The notes under the pieces were generated by a model, which made no database searches, had not been told where the DNA came from, and saw only the letters and a program-made list of their open reading frames with translations. A program made the position numbers and the translations under genes. A stretch of DNA of 64,000 bases from Variovorax boronicumulans (lineage in GTDB: Bacteria > Pseudomonadota > Gammaproteobacteria > Burkholderiales > Burkholderiaceae_C): NCBI RefSeq assembly GCF_007677875.1, contig NZ_VEDO01000002.1, positions 1-64,000 on the forward strand. The letters run 5' to 3'. This document shows positions 49,570 to 60,294 of this stretch, piece after piece. Position 1 is the first letter of the stretch. Every line of letters begins with the position of its first letter.

Positions 49570-50718
49570 ATGTCTGCCTGGGTCCTGCCGGATCACATCG
49601 CCGATGTATTGCCTTCCGAGGCCCGGCACATCGAAGAACTCCGCCGCGAACTGCTGGACACTGCCCGTGGCTATGGCTACGAGCTGGTGATGCCGCCGTT
49701 GCTGGAGCACCTGGAATCGCTGCTCACCGGCACCGGTGAGGCGCTGGATCTGCTCACCTTCAAGCTGGTCGACCAGCTGTCCGGCCGCATGATGGGCCTG
49801 CGCGCCGACACCACGCCGCAGGTGGCACGCATCGACGCGCATCTGCTCAACCGCCAGGGCGTGGCCCGGCTGTGCTATTGCGGTCCCGTGGCCCACACGC
49901 GGCCCGACCGCGCCTACGCCACGCGCGAGCCGCTGCAGTTCGGCGCGGAGATCTATGGCCATGAGGGGCTGGAAGCCGATTTCGAAGTGCTGCTTCTGGC
50001 GCTGGACTGCCTGTCGGCGGCGCAGCTGCGCGAGCTCACGGTGGACCTGTCCGATGCGCGCATCGTGCAGGCTCTGCTGGCCGACAGCGCGCTGGCGCCA
50101 GCCGAACTTGCCCGAACTCATGCCGCGCTGACGACCAAGGACGCCGGTGAACTGGCCGTGCTGACCGCCAAGCTCCCGGCCGTGGACCGCGAAGGCCTGC
50201 AGGCCCTGCTGCAGCTGTACGGCGATGCCAGCGTGCTCGACGAGGCCGAGCGCGTGCTGCCGGACCGGCCCGCGCTGCGCCATGCCCTGGCCGAACTGCG
50301 CCGCTGCGCGGCGCTGCTCGGCGAGCGCGCCAACGTGCGCGTGGATCTTGCAGACTTGCGCGGCTACGCCTACTACAGCGGCGTGCGGTTCTCGATCTAC
50401 GCGGCGCATGGCGACGCGCTGGTGCGTGGTGGCCGCTATGACGAGGTCGGCGCAGTGTTCGGCCGCAAGCGGCCGGCCGTGGGCTTCAGCCTGGACCTCA
50501 AGCAACTCGTCGCGGCCGTGCCGCCGCGTCCGCTGCGCGCGGCCATCCGCGCACCCTGGGGTGAAGACGGCGCTCTTCGCTCTGTCATCGCGGCCTTGCG
50601 CCGCAGCGGCGAAACGGTGGTCTGCGCCCTGCCAGGCCACGAAAGTGAAATCGATGAGTTCCATTGCGACCGCGTGCTGACGCACAAGGGCGGCGAATGG
50701 GTCGTGCAAGCCATCTGA
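49570..50718 (+). CDS. hisZ: HisZ, ATP phosphoribosyltransferase regulatory subunit
   Basis: 382 aa. A class II synthetase-like fold lacking the full motif set: [20 protein letters not shown], then [20 protein letters not shown] and [20 protein letters not shown]. It activates the short HisG enzyme in the first step of histidine synthesis. TAGAAT at 49537-49542 may be a -10 box. purA follows. Confidence 0.93.
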   Translation: MSAWVLPDHIADVLPSEARHIEELRRELLDTARGYGYELVMPPLLEHLESLLTGTGEALDLLTFKLVDQLSGRMMGLRADTTPQVARIDAHLLNRQGVARLCYCGPVAHTRPDRAYATREPLQFGAEIYGHEGLEADFEVLLLALDCLSAAQLRELTVDLSDARIVQALLADSALAPAELARTHAALTTKDAGELAVLTAKLPAVDREGLQALLQLYGDASVLDEAERVLPDRPALRHALAELRRCAALLGERANVRVDLADLRGYAYYSGVRFSIYAAHGDALVRGGRYDEVGAVFGRKRPAVGFSLDLKQLVAAVPPRPLRAAIRAPWGEDGALRSVIAALRRSGETVVCALPGHESEIDEFHCDRVLTHKGGEWVVQAI

Positions 50719-52089
<1,371 letters not shown>

Positions 52090-52117
52090 GCCCCCAGCCC
52101 GCCCCACGGAGAACCCC

Positions 52118-52642
52118 ATGCTGACCGAAGACGGCAAACACCTGTACGTGAGCTACGACGAGTACCACAACCTGATCGAGAAGCTCGCGATCAAGGTGCA
52201 CCAGTCGGGCTGGGAGTTCGACAACATCCTGTGCCTGGCCCGCGGCGGCATGCGGCCCGGCGACATCCTGTCGCGCATCTTCGACAAGCCGCTGGCCATC
52301 ATGTCCACGAGCTCCTACCGTGCAGAGGCCGGCACGCGCCAGGGTTCGCTGGACATCGCGCGCTACATCACGACGCCCAAGGGCGAGATCGCCGGCAAGG
52401 TGTTGCTGGTCGACGACCTGGCCGACAGCGGCCACACGCTGAACGCCGTGATCAAGCTGCTCAAGACCAGCTACGAGCCGATCACCGAACTGCGCAGCGC
52501 CGTGCTGTGGACCAAGGGCGTCTCCTTGTTCACGCCGGACTATTCGGTCGAATTCCTGCCCACTAACCCCTGGATCCACCAGCCCTTCGAAGGCTACGAC
52601 ACGATGGGGCCCGCGCAGCTTCTGGAGAAGTGGAAGGTCTGA
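52118..52642 (+). CDS. Phosphoribosyltransferase family protein (purine salvage type)
   Basis: 174 aa. The PRPP-binding motif VLLVDDLADSGHT is clear, with ILCLARGGMRPGDILS at the N-terminal half and a family hood region near SSYRAEAGTRQG. It resembles xanthine/hypoxanthine-type enzymes, and the position after purA fits purine salvage, but the exact base is not settled by sequence. ACGGAGA precedes the ATG. Confidence 0.85.
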   Translation: MLTEDGKHLYVSYDEYHNLIEKLAIKVHQSGWEFDNILCLARGGMRPGDILSRIFDKPLAIMSTSSYRAEAGTRQGSLDIARYITTPKGEIAGKVLLVDDLADSGHTLNAVIKLLKTSYEPITELRSAVLWTKGVSLFTPDYSVEFLPTNPWIHQPFEGYDTMGPAQLLEKWKV

Positions 52643-52677
52643 TCGCGGCGGCGCAGGGCGGCGGCTAACATGGCCGC

Positions 52678-53898
52678 ATGCCTTGCCCTACCACCGATCT
52701 GATCCACCACCCCTACGTCCCGCCGGCCGAATTCGCAGCGCCGCAGCCCGGCGTCTTCAAGGCCTCCACTGTCATCTTCCCGAACGTGGCTGCCATGCGC
52801 AGCCGCGAGTGGCGGGACAAGTCCGGCTACACCTACGGCCTGCACGGCACGCCGACGACCTTCATCCTGGAAGAGCGCCTGGCCGCGCTCGAGGGCGGGC
52901 TGCAATGCCTGCTCGTGCCCAGCGGCTTGGCAGCGATCGCCAATGTGGCCTTGTCGCTGCTGCGCAGCGGCGACGAGGTGCTGATCCCCGACAACGCCTA
53001 CGGGCCGAACAAGACGCTGGCGCGTGGCGAGCTGCACGCTTGGGGCATCCGCCACCGGTTCTACGATCCCATGGACCCGGCCGACCTGGCGGCCCAGATC
53101 GGTGAGCACACGCGCCTCGTCTGGCTGGAGGCCCCGGGCTCGGTGACCTTGGAGTTCCCGGACCTCGCGGAGCAGGTGCGGATCTGCCGCGCGCGCGGCG
53201 TCACGACGGCGCTGGACAACACCTGGGGCGCCGGTCTGGCTTTCGACCCTTTCGACCTCGGCACGATGGACGTACCGCTGGCCGTCGACATCTCGGTGCA
53301 TGCGCTGACCAAATACCCGAGTGGCGGTGGCGACGTGCTGATGGGCAGCATCGTGACGCGCGACGATGGGCTGCACCAGCAGCTCAAGATGACGCACATG
53401 CGGCTGGGGCTTGGGGTCGGCGCCAACGATGCCGAAGTGCTGCTGCGCTCCCTGCCGAGCATGTCATTGCGCTACCGTGCACACGACGCCTCGGCCCGCG
53501 CGTTGGCCCGCTGGTGCCAAGGCCGGCCCGAGTTCGTGCAGGTTCTGCATCCCGCCCTGACCGGTTCGCCGGGCCACGCGCACTGGGCGGCGCTGTGTGC
53601 ACGTGGCGAGCCGGAGCGGCTTGGACGCGCCGCCGGCCTGTTCAGCGTCGTCATCGACCCGCGCTACACGCAGGCGCAGGTCGATGCGTTCTGCGACGCG
53701 CTGCGGCTCTTCAAGCTCGGCTACAGCTGGGGCGGCCCGATGAGTCTGGTCGTGCCTTACGAGCTGGCCCAGATGCGCGCCGAATGGCCCGCCCATCTGC
53801 AGCGCGGCACGCTGGTGCGCTTCTCCGCAGGGCTGGAAGATGTGGCCGATCTGCAAGCCGACCTGGAGCAGGCTGTCGTCGCCGCATATGCCGCGTGA
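52678..53898 (+). CDS. metC: Cystathionine beta-lyase
   Basis: 406 aa, Cys/Met-metabolism PLP enzyme. PLP-lysine site SVHALTKYPSGGGDVLMG, cofactor Asp in TALDNTWGAGLAF, and YTYGLHGTPTTFILEERLAA in the N-terminal arm. It splits cystathionine to homocysteine in methionine synthesis. Cystathionine gamma-lyase-type relatives cannot be excluded, but the length and the KYPSGGGD context favour MetC. Confidence 0.88.
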   Translation: MPCPTTDLIHHPYVPPAEFAAPQPGVFKASTVIFPNVAAMRSREWRDKSGYTYGLHGTPTTFILEERLAALEGGLQCLLVPSGLAAIANVALSLLRSGDEVLIPDNAYGPNKTLARGELHAWGIRHRFYDPMDPADLAAQIGEHTRLVWLEAPGSVTLEFPDLAEQVRICRARGVTTALDNTWGAGLAFDPFDLGTMDVPLAVDISVHALTKYPSGGGDVLMGSIVTRDDGLHQQLKMTHMRLGLGVGANDAEVLLRSLPSMSLRYRAHDASARALARWCQGRPEFVQVLHPALTGSPGHAHWAALCARGEPERLGRAAGLFSVVIDPRYTQAQVDAFCDALRLFKLGYSWGGPMSLVVPYELAQMRAEWPAHLQRGTLVRFSAGLEDVADLQADLEQAVVAAYAA

Positions 53899-54002
53899 TT
53901 GTGTACGCCGCCGGGCGCAACAAATATCCGTATTCACGTGCTTCGTCCCCGGCAATCAAGCTGTTAGAGTGGGGCGAACCCAACTGAACAGCGAGCACGA
54001 TT

Positions 54003-54191
54003 TTGGCAACTCCCAACTACGGCTACGAGAAGCGGCAAAAGGAACTGGCCAAGAAGCGCAAGAAGGAAGAGAAGCTCAAGGCCAAGGCCGAGCGCAAACT
54101 GCACGGCCCGGCCGACGGAGAGGCCCAGGCCGGCGGCGTCGATGCCGAAGACGCCGACGGTGTGACGGCGCCGCCCGCCACCGAAACTTGA
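54003..54191 (+). CDS. Small Lys-rich conserved hypothetical protein (62 aa)
   Basis: TTG start. The first half is highly basic (YEKRQKELAKKRKKEEKLKA), predicted helical, and the second half acidic. Similar short Lys-rich proteins occur widely in betaproteobacteria without known role. The end is 10 bp from the convergent tesA. Confidence 0.55.
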   Translation: MATPNYGYEKRQKELAKKRKKEEKLKAKAERKLHGPADGEAQAGGVDAEDADGVTAPPATET

Positions 54192-54201
54192 GGACGCCGT
54201 C

Positions 54202-54849
54202 TTAGCGCAGTTGCTTGCGCAACTCTGGCCAGACGTTGTCCAGCATCGCGGCCTGGGCTTCTTCGCGCGGATGGATGCGGTCGGCCTGGAACAGCGCCGC
54301 CGCATCCGGTCCATCGGCCACGCCTTTGAGCAAAAACGGCACGAGGCCGGCCTTGTGCTCACGCGCCACGTCGGCGAACAGCATGCTGAACTGGCGGCCG
54401 TAATCCGCCCCGTAGTTGGGGGGCATCTGCATGCCCACGATCAGCACCTTGGCGCCGGCCTGTTGCGCCGACCGCGTCATGGCCGCGAGATTGTCGGCGG
54501 TGTTCTTGAGCGGCAACCCGCGCAGGGCATCGTTGCCGCCCAGTTCCAGCACGACATGGGTGGGCTGGTAGTTCTTGAGCAGGGGTGCCAGGCGGGCCCG
54601 GCCGCCCGAGGTGGTGTCGCCGCTGATGCTGGCATTGCGCACCTCGGCCGCGATCTTCTGTTCGGCCAGCCGCTGCTCCAGCAAGGCCACCCAGCCCGAG
54701 CCGCGCTTGAGGCCGTACTCGGCCGACAAGCTGTCGCCGACCACGAGGATGCGGGCCCTGCCGGCTGTGTCCGTTCTGGCACCCTGTGCCCACGATGGCC
54801 CGGCCAGCAAGGGGATGTACAGGCCCGCGATAAAGTGTCGTCGTCTCAA
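54202..54849 (-). CDS. tesA: TesA-like SGNH arylesterase/lysophospholipase
   Basis: 215 aa from a tentative TTG at 54849. N-terminal signal peptide (RRRHFIAGLYIPLLAGPSWAQ), so periplasmic. SGNH blocks: VVGDSLSAEYGL (nucleophile Ser), SGDTTSGG, LGGNDALRG, and the catalytic Asp-His pair in ADRIHPREEAQ. It hydrolyses acyl esters and thioesters. It is divergent from the ABC gene with the start codons 15 bp apart, the conserved tesA-ybbA layout. Confidence 0.9.
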   Translation of the reverse strand: MRRRHFIAGLYIPLLAGPSWAQGARTDTAGRARILVVGDSLSAEYGLKRGSGWVALLEQRLAEQKIAAEVRNASISGDTTSGGRARLAPLLKNYQPTHVVLELGGNDALRGLPLKNTADNLAAMTRSAQQAGAKVLIVGMQMPPNYGADYGRQFSMLFADVAREHKAGLVPFLLKGVADGPDAAALFQADRIHPREEAQAAMLDNVWPELRKQLR

Positions 54850-54864
54850 ACCAAGAAGCCTTTC

Positions 54865-55548
54865 ATGTCCCAATCCCCCGGTGCCGCGTTGGTGTGTGTC
54901 GAGCATGTGTTCAAGTCGGTGGCCGACTCGACGGGCACGCTCGACATTCTGCGCGATATCGATTTCGCCCTGGCTGCACGGGAAACAGCGGCCATCGTGG
55001 GGGCTTCGGGCTCTGGCAAGAGCACCTTGCTGTCCATCATCGCGGGCCTGGACACGCCGACGCGCGGCACCGTTCGCATCGCAGGCCACGACCTGTTCGC
55101 ACTCGACGAAGACCGCCGTGCGGCCCTGCGTGCGCAGCAGGTTGGCTTCGTATTCCAGAGCTTTCAGCTGATGGGCAACCTGACCGCGCTCGAGAACGTG
55201 ATGCTGCCGCTGGAACTCACGGCCCGGCGCGACGCGCGTCAGGCGGCCACCGAGATGCTGGCGCGGGTCGGGCTGTCGGAGCGGTTGTCGCACTACCCCA
55301 AGGTGCTGTCCGGCGGCGAGCAGCAACGCGTGGCCTTGGCGCGTGCCTTCGTCGTTCAGCCGGCCGTGCTGCTCGCTGACGAGCCGACCGGCAGCCTGGA
55401 CTTCGCCACCGGCGAGAAAGTCATGGAACTGATGTTCGAACTCAACCGCGAACTTGGCACGACGCTGGTGCTGGTCACGCACGACCGCGGTATCGCGGCG
55501 CGCTGCGAGCGGCGCATCACCATCGAGGCGGGCCGCATCGCGGCCTGA
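54865..55548 (+). CDS. YbbA-like ABC transporter ATP-binding protein
   Basis: 227 aa of the LolD/MacB-type ATPase class. Walker [10 protein letters not shown], signature [14 protein letters not shown], Walker [13 protein letters not shown] and the switch His in VTHD. In other bacteria its partner permease (YbbP type) lies downstream; here rlmB follows instead and no permease is in the window. Adjacent to divergent tesA. Confidence 0.88.
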   Translation: MSQSPGAALVCVEHVFKSVADSTGTLDILRDIDFALAARETAAIVGASGSGKSTLLSIIAGLDTPTRGTVRIAGHDLFALDEDRRAALRAQQVGFVFQSFQLMGNLTALENVMLPLELTARRDARQAATEMLARVGLSERLSHYPKVLSGGEQQRVALARAFVVQPAVLLADEPTGSLDFATGEKVMELMFELNRELGTTLVLVTHDRGIAARCERRITIEAGRIAA

Positions 55549-55580
55549 GCTCCGCCCGAGGGGCCGCCGATAATCCGCTC

Positions 55581-56318
55581 ATGTCTGCCCCCAAAGTCCT
55601 GTTCGGCTTCCACGCAGTGAGCGTGCGTTTGAAGACCGCGCCCCAGTCCATCGTCGAGATCTACTACGAACCGACCCGGCGCGATGCCCGCATGCGCCAG
55701 TTCCTCGAACGCGCCCGCGAAGCCGGCGCCCGCCTGATCGAGGCCGATGGCCTGCGTCTTGCCAAGCTGGCCGGCAGCCACGGCCACCAGGGTGTGGCCG
55801 CGCGCGTACAGCCGCTGCCGCAGCAGCACTCCCTGGACGAGTTCCTTGACGGGCTGGACGGGCCGCCCCTCCTGCTGGTGCTGGACGGCGTGACCGACCC
55901 GCATAACCTGGGCGCCTGTCTGCGCGTGGCCGATGGCGCGGGCGCCCACGCGGTCATCGCGCCCAAGGACCATGCTGCCGGGATCAACGCCACGGTGGCC
56001 AAGGTGGCCAGCGGCGCCGCGGAAACCGTTCCCTATTTCATGGTCACGAACCTGGCGCGGACCCTGGGTGAACTGAAGGAGCGCGGCATCTGGTGCATCG
56101 GCACCAGCGGCGACGCCGACAAGACGCTGTACCAGACCGACTTGGCCGGCCCCGTCGCGCTGGTATTGGGCGCGGAAGGCGAGGGCATGCGGCAGCTCAC
56201 GCGCAAGACCTGCGATGTGCTGGTCCGCATCCCGATGCAGGGGTCGGTCGAAAGTCTCAATGTCTCAGTGGCGAGCGGGGTCTGCCTGTACGAAGCGTTG
56301 CGCCAACGCGCCGTCTGA
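55581..56318 (+). CDS. rlmB: RlmB, 23S rRNA Gm2251 2'-O-methyltransferase
   Basis: 245 aa SPOUT-class enzyme. An N-terminal L30e-like RNA-binding domain ([14 protein letters not shown]) is followed by the knotted domain: [36 protein letters not shown] and [20 protein letters not shown]. It methylates the ribose of G2251 in the peptidyl-transferase region. Confidence 0.95.
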   Translation: MSAPKVLFGFHAVSVRLKTAPQSIVEIYYEPTRRDARMRQFLERAREAGARLIEADGLRLAKLAGSHGHQGVAARVQPLPQQHSLDEFLDGLDGPPLLLVLDGVTDPHNLGACLRVADGAGAHAVIAPKDHAAGINATVAKVASGAAETVPYFMVTNLARTLGELKERGIWCIGTSGDADKTLYQTDLAGPVALVLGAEGEGMRQLTRKTCDVLVRIPMQGSVESLNVSVASGVCLYEALRQRAV

Positions 56319-56343
56319 GGATCGCACGTGCGCCGATTCCTGT

Positions 56344-56372
56344 GAATTCGGCAACAAAGATCCGCCGAATTC
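56344..56372. repeat. Perfect inverted repeat upstream of prsT
   Basis: GAATTCGGC (56344-56352) and GCCGAATTC (56364-56372) are exact inverted copies separated by 11 bp. No T run follows on either strand, so a terminator is unlikely. The site lies 89 bp before the prsT ATG and may be an operator or RNA hairpin in its leader. Confidence 0.6.
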
Positions 56373-56460
56373 GCTAGCTTTGTAAGCGGGAGGTGCACAT
56401 CCCGTTACAGTGCGCGGCGTTGTTGCTCAACGCTGGCGGCTTTTGGCTGGCGTATCCACC

Positions 56461-59286
56461 ATGTACCCCTGTCTGACGGCCCTGCGCCATTCGTCGCGCG
56501 TCCTCTGCCTGAGCCTTCTTGTCGCCGCCACTTGTGCCACCGCGGCTGATGGGAGGGCAGGGCGCTACTACGAGGACGCGCTGAACCGCTACGAGAAGCG
56601 TGATTTGCCCGGTGCGATCATCCAGCTCAAAAACGCCCTCCAGATCGACAAGAGCATGTTGCCGGTACAACTGCTCTTGGGAAAAGCACTCATGGCCAAC
56701 GGCGAGGTGCTCGCCGCCGAGGTCGCCTTGCTCGAGGCGCTACGGCTCGGTGTTGACCGTGCCGAAGTGGTGCTGCCCCTGGCGCAGGCCTATCTCGCCC
56801 AGGGCAAGCACCGGCAACTGCTCGACGACGCGACGTTTGCCATGGGCGGATTGCCCGTGCGCACGCGCATCGAACTGTGGATCCTGCGGGCGTCGGCGCT
56901 GTCCGACCTGGGTGATCCGCGGGGTGCCATGCACGCAATCGAGCAGGCGCGTGCTCTGGACATGGGCGCGCCAGGCTCGTGGCTGGCCGAAGTCCCGGTG
57001 CGCGTGCGGGCCCGCCAGCTGAGCGAGGCGGCAGCTGCAGCCGATCGTGCACTGGCGCTGGCGCCGCAACTGGCAGAGGCGCGTTACCAGCGTGGATCGG
57101 TCTACCACGTGCAAGGGGACGTGCGTGCGGCAATCAGCGCCTACGATCAGGTGCTCGCGCTCGATGCCGACCATGTCGAGGCGCGCATCGCACGGGCAGG
57201 TCTGTACCTGGACATGCAGCGCGATGCGGAGGCTGCGGCCGACCTGGCCCGGCTGCAGCGGCTGTCGGACCAGGAGCCCCGGGCCGCCTATCTGCGTGCA
57301 ATGCTTGCCGAGCGCGAAGGCAATTCGGCACAGGCGAAGCTGCATCTCACGCAGGTCACCAACCTGCTGGATGCTGCGCCTGCCCAATTCATCCAGTACC
57401 GTTCACAACTGCTGCTGCTCAATGGCCTGGCACACCTGGGGCTCGGCGAGGACGAGAAAGCGCAGGCTTACCTGGAATCGCTCGAGCGGGTACAGGGTAG
57501 CTCGCCGGCATCCAAGGCACTGGCCCAGCTGTATCTGAAACAGGGCGCTTCGGAGCGGGGCATTTCCGTTCTGTCGAGCTACGTGCGGGCTGTGCCAGGC
57601 GACAAGCAGGCGCTCATGCAGCTTGCAGCGGCCTACACCGCGCAAGGTCGCAACGCCCAGGCGATCTCGCTGATGCAGGAAGCATTGCGGGGCGATGACC
57701 GTCCGGACATGCGCGCGGCGCTGGGCGTCGGCTTGGTCGGTAGCGGACGCATCGGGCAGGGCGTCAACGAATTGGAAGCAGCGCTGCGCAAGGATCCGGG
57801 CCAGGTGCAGGCCGGCACCGTGCTCGCAGGCCTGTATCTGCGGGCCGGCCAGGGCGCCAAGGCAGCCAAGGTGGCGCAAGAGCTGGTCAAGCGCGACGCC
57901 AACAATGCCGTGTTCCAGGATCTGCTCGGCATGGCACTGGCGCAGACGGGAGACACCACCGCCGCGCGTTCGGCCTTCCAGCGCGCCATCCAGCTTGATG
58001 CAGCGCTTTTGGCACCGCAGCTTCACTTGGCGCGGCTGGACACCGGAATGCGAGCTTACGACGCTGCGGCCAAGCGCCTGCAAGAACTGCTGGCCAAAGA
58101 CGGCAAGAACATCGAGGTGCTGCTCGAGCTGGCATTGCTGGCCGATCAGCGCGGTCAGCCCAGGCAAATGGAGGATTGGCTGCGCAAGGCGGATGACCAT
58201 GCCGGGGCCCTCGAACTGCGGCCTGTGCTCGCGTTGACAGATCTTTATCTGCGCATGCAGCAGCCGGGTCCTGCATTGGAGGCTGCGCGCCGCGCCAACA
58301 GCAAGGCGCCGCCGGAAGACCTGCCGACGCAGTTGGCCTACGGGCGCGCGCTGGCAGCGAACGGCGACAAGGTGGCAGCGCGTGCAGCCTACATGGCAGC
58401 ATCGCGCCTGGCCGGCGCCAACGCGCCGCTGCTCGTGCGGATCGCGCACCTGCAACTGGCCGCCCAACATGCGGACGGGGCAGCCTATAGCCTGGAAAAA
58501 GCGTTGACAGCCCGGCCGGATCTCCTACCGGCCCAGGCCTTGATGGTGGACGTCGAGATCCAGCGCCGGCAGTTCGCCGACGCGGCACGGCGCGCAGCTC
58601 AGATCACGCAGCAGTACCCCAAGCTGGCCGTGGGTCACAGCCTGGAGGGCGACATCGCCCTGGCACGCGGGCAGCAGGCCGCTGCCATCGAGGCCTACCG
58701 GCGGGCGCACCAGGTCGCACCTGCGCCGGACACCTTCATGCGGCTCTCCAGCGTGCTGTGGGAGGTCGACGGCGGCAGGCCGGCCGTGCAGCTGGCCGAA
58801 CAGTGGGTGCGGCAGCGGCCTTCCGATCTGGAAGCGCGCCGTGCCGTGGCGGACGCCTACGCCCGCGCCGGCCAGTACGTGCAGGCGCGTTCTGGGTACG
58901 AGACGCTCCTCAAGACGGCACCGCAGGATGCTGGAGCCCTCAACAACCTTGCCAACGTCCTGGTGCGCCTGGGCGATCCGGCGGCAGTGGCGGCAGCCGA
59001 GCGTGCCGTGGCGCTGGCGCCGGAGGATGCCAACGCGCTGGATACGCTTGGATGGGCGTTGTTCAAGGCCGGGGGCGATGCACAGCGCGAGCGCGCCCTT
59101 GGCTTGTTGCGCACGGCGCGCTTGCGGGCGCCGGGAAATCCAGGCATCCGCTACCACCTTGCAGCCGTGCTGGCGCAATCGGGTCGACCGGCCGAGGCTC
59201 GCCAGGAGGCGCAAGGGGCGCTGGACGCAGAGCCACGCTTTGAGAGCCGCGCGGACGCTGAGTTGCTTCTCAAAAGTCTGCGTTGA
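56461..59286 (+). CDS. prsT: PrsT-type TPR protein of the PEP-CTERM system
   Basis: 941 aa from the ATG at 56461, giving a signal peptide (LCLSLLVAATCATAADG). The rest is a long array of TPR repeats, for example YYEDALNRYEKRDLPGAIIQ, then LKNALQID, near the start and ALNNLANVLVRLGDPAAVAA near the end. This length and the opening repeat match PrsT, the TPR protein linked with exosortase/PEP-CTERM loci. It is followed by a PEP-CTERM target gene, which supports the assignment. Mature protein likely periplasmic; the family is usually a lipoprotein but no clean lipobox is visible here. Confidence 0.85.
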   Translation: MYPCLTALRHSSRVLCLSLLVAATCATAADGRAGRYYEDALNRYEKRDLPGAIIQLKNALQIDKSMLPVQLLLGKALMANGEVLAAEVALLEALRLGVDRAEVVLPLAQAYLAQGKHRQLLDDATFAMGGLPVRTRIELWILRASALSDLGDPRGAMHAIEQARALDMGAPGSWLAEVPVRVRARQLSEAAAAADRALALAPQLAEARYQRGSVYHVQGDVRAAISAYDQVLALDADHVEARIARAGLYLDMQRDAEAAADLARLQRLSDQEPRAAYLRAMLAEREGNSAQAKLHLTQVTNLLDAAPAQFIQYRSQLLLLNGLAHLGLGEDEKAQAYLESLERVQGSSPASKALAQLYLKQGASERGISVLSSYVRAVPGDKQALMQLAAAYTAQGRNAQAISLMQEALRGDDRPDMRAALGVGLVGSGRIGQGVNELEAALRKDPGQVQAGTVLAGLYLRAGQGAKAAKVAQELVKRDANNAVFQDLLGMALAQTGDTTAARSAFQRAIQLDAALLAPQLHLARLDTGMRAYDAAAKRLQELLAKDGKNIEVLLELALLADQRGQPRQMEDWLRKADDHAGALELRPVLALTDLYLRMQQPGPALEAARRANSKAPPEDLPTQLAYGRALAANGDKVAARAAYMAASRLAGANAPLLVRIAHLQLAAQHADGAAYSLEKALTARPDLLPAQALMVDVEIQRRQFADAARRAAQITQQYPKLAVGHSLEGDIALARGQQAAAIEAYRRAHQVAPAPDTFMRLSSVLWEVDGGRPAVQLAEQWVRQRPSDLEARRAVADAYARAGQYVQARSGYETLLKTAPQDAGALNNLANVLVRLGDPAAVAAAERAVALAPEDANALDTLGWALFKAGGDAQRERALGLLRTARLRAPGNPGIRYHLAAVLAQSGRPAEARQEAQGALDAEPRFESRADAELLLKSLR

Positions 59287-59365
59287 CTGTCGAAATTTTT
59301 GCCAGCCTGTTGTTTTTGCTGGGTTTGATGCGATTCAATGTGTTGATTTGTAGAACTTTTATGTT

Positions 59366-59383
59366 TTGGCACACTTTTCGCAT
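59366..59383 (+). promoter_or_regulatory. Sigma-54-type promoter before the PEP-CTERM gene
   Basis: TTGGCACACTTTTCGCAT has GG at 59368-59369 and GC at 59380-59381, exactly 10 bp apart, the -24/-12 spacing for RpoN. The -24 box TGGCAC is perfect; the -12 box reads TCGCA instead of TTGCA. The start codon is 47 bp downstream. RpoN control is a known trait of PEP-CTERM regulons (PrsK/PrsR). Confidence 0.7.
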
Positions 59384-59429
59384 TAGCTGTGTCCAAATGT
59401 TCTTTGGAATTTGATCGGGGGATTCACAA

Positions 59430-60224
59430 ATGGCGAAAAACAAAATGTTGCGCGTGTTGGGCGCCGTGGTGTTGTCGGCAACGGCCACCGTCGCTTCGGC
59501 AGATTGGACGTTCAACAACACCAACACGTCGAAAGAGGCGAGCACTGGCGTCACGGCCACCGCGTCGGCCTACTACCTGACGAACAACGGGGCCGGCAGC
59601 GCGTTCGTCTCGAGCACCTCCAAGGTCGCCAGTGCCACGCTGGGTTACAACGGCAGCAGCGGCCTGGGCGTGTTTTCGGGCGGCGAAAGCGGCAGCCCGC
59701 AGCACGCGGTGGACAACCAGGACCGCACCGACATGGTCCTGTTCAGCTTCACTGGACTCGTCGAGCTGGACTACGTGACGCTGGGCTGGAGCACCAACGA
59801 CGCCGATTTCAGTCTGCTGTACTACACCAAGTCGACCCTGCCCGCGGGTGCCAACAACACCCCGTACACCATCGTCGGCAAGACGTGGGATGTGCTGAAG
59901 TCCGAGGGCTGGGCCCGTCTAGAGGATGTCAGTGGCACGGCCAGTACTTCCGCGCAGCAATACGCGGTCAACGGCCAGGGCAACAACAGCACCAAGAACA
60001 ACGGCGCCGTTTCCAGCTGGTGGATCGTCAGTGCGTTCAACACCGGTTTCGGCGGCAGCGGAAGCGGGCTCGGAAACGGCAACGACTACTTCAAGCTGGC
60101 GAGTCTGACGGGCACCGTCCACTCGCCGCAGTCCGACGTCCCGGAGCCCGGTTCGCTGGCGTTGCTGGGCTTGGCAGCGATCGGGCTTGCCGCCAGCCGC
60201 CGCCGCGCGAACACACGCGCCTGA
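59430..60224 (+). CDS. PEP-CTERM domain surface protein
   Basis: 264 aa. N-terminal signal peptide (MLRVLGAVVLSATATVASA), a beta-rich body with many Gly, Ser, Asn and Thr residues, and a C-terminal PEP-CTERM signal: VPEPGSLALLGLAAIGLAAS followed by RRR. An exosortase (EpsH) would cleave at the PEP motif; none is in the window. GGGGGA precedes the ATG and a strong terminator follows. Probably an extracellular or surface protein linked to exopolysaccharide. Confidence 0.93.
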   Translation: MAKNKMLRVLGAVVLSATATVASADWTFNNTNTSKEASTGVTATASAYYLTNNGAGSAFVSSTSKVASATLGYNGSSGLGVFSGGESGSPQHAVDNQDRTDMVLFSFTGLVELDYVTLGWSTNDADFSLLYYTKSTLPAGANNTPYTIVGKTWDVLKSEGWARLEDVSGTASTSAQQYAVNGQGNNSTKNNGAVSSWWIVSAFNTGFGGSGSGLGNGNDYFKLASLTGTVHSPQSDVPEPGSLALLGLAAIGLAASRRRANTRA

Positions 60225-60244
60225 GCGGGTCGGTTCCAGAAAGT

Positions 60245-60269
60245 ACGGCGCCCAACGGGCGCCGTTTTT
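60245..60269 (+). terminator. Rho-independent terminator after the PEP-CTERM gene
   Basis: ACGGCGCCC (60245-60253) and GGGCGCCGT (60257-60265) form a perfect 9-bp stem with a 3-nt loop, followed by TTTT. It may also serve the minus-strand CoA-transferase gene that ends at 60295, although the T run supports the plus strand. Confidence 0.85.
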
Positions 60270-60294
60270 CATGGAGGCGCGTCCCGCCCCTTAC

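Noticed and set aside
46849-50709. 1286-codon open frame on the minus strand opposite hflX-hflK-hflC-hisZ
   Set aside because: It is exactly antisense to well-conserved genes, has biased His/Arg/Gln-rich composition and no domain; a GC-rich codon-usage artefact.
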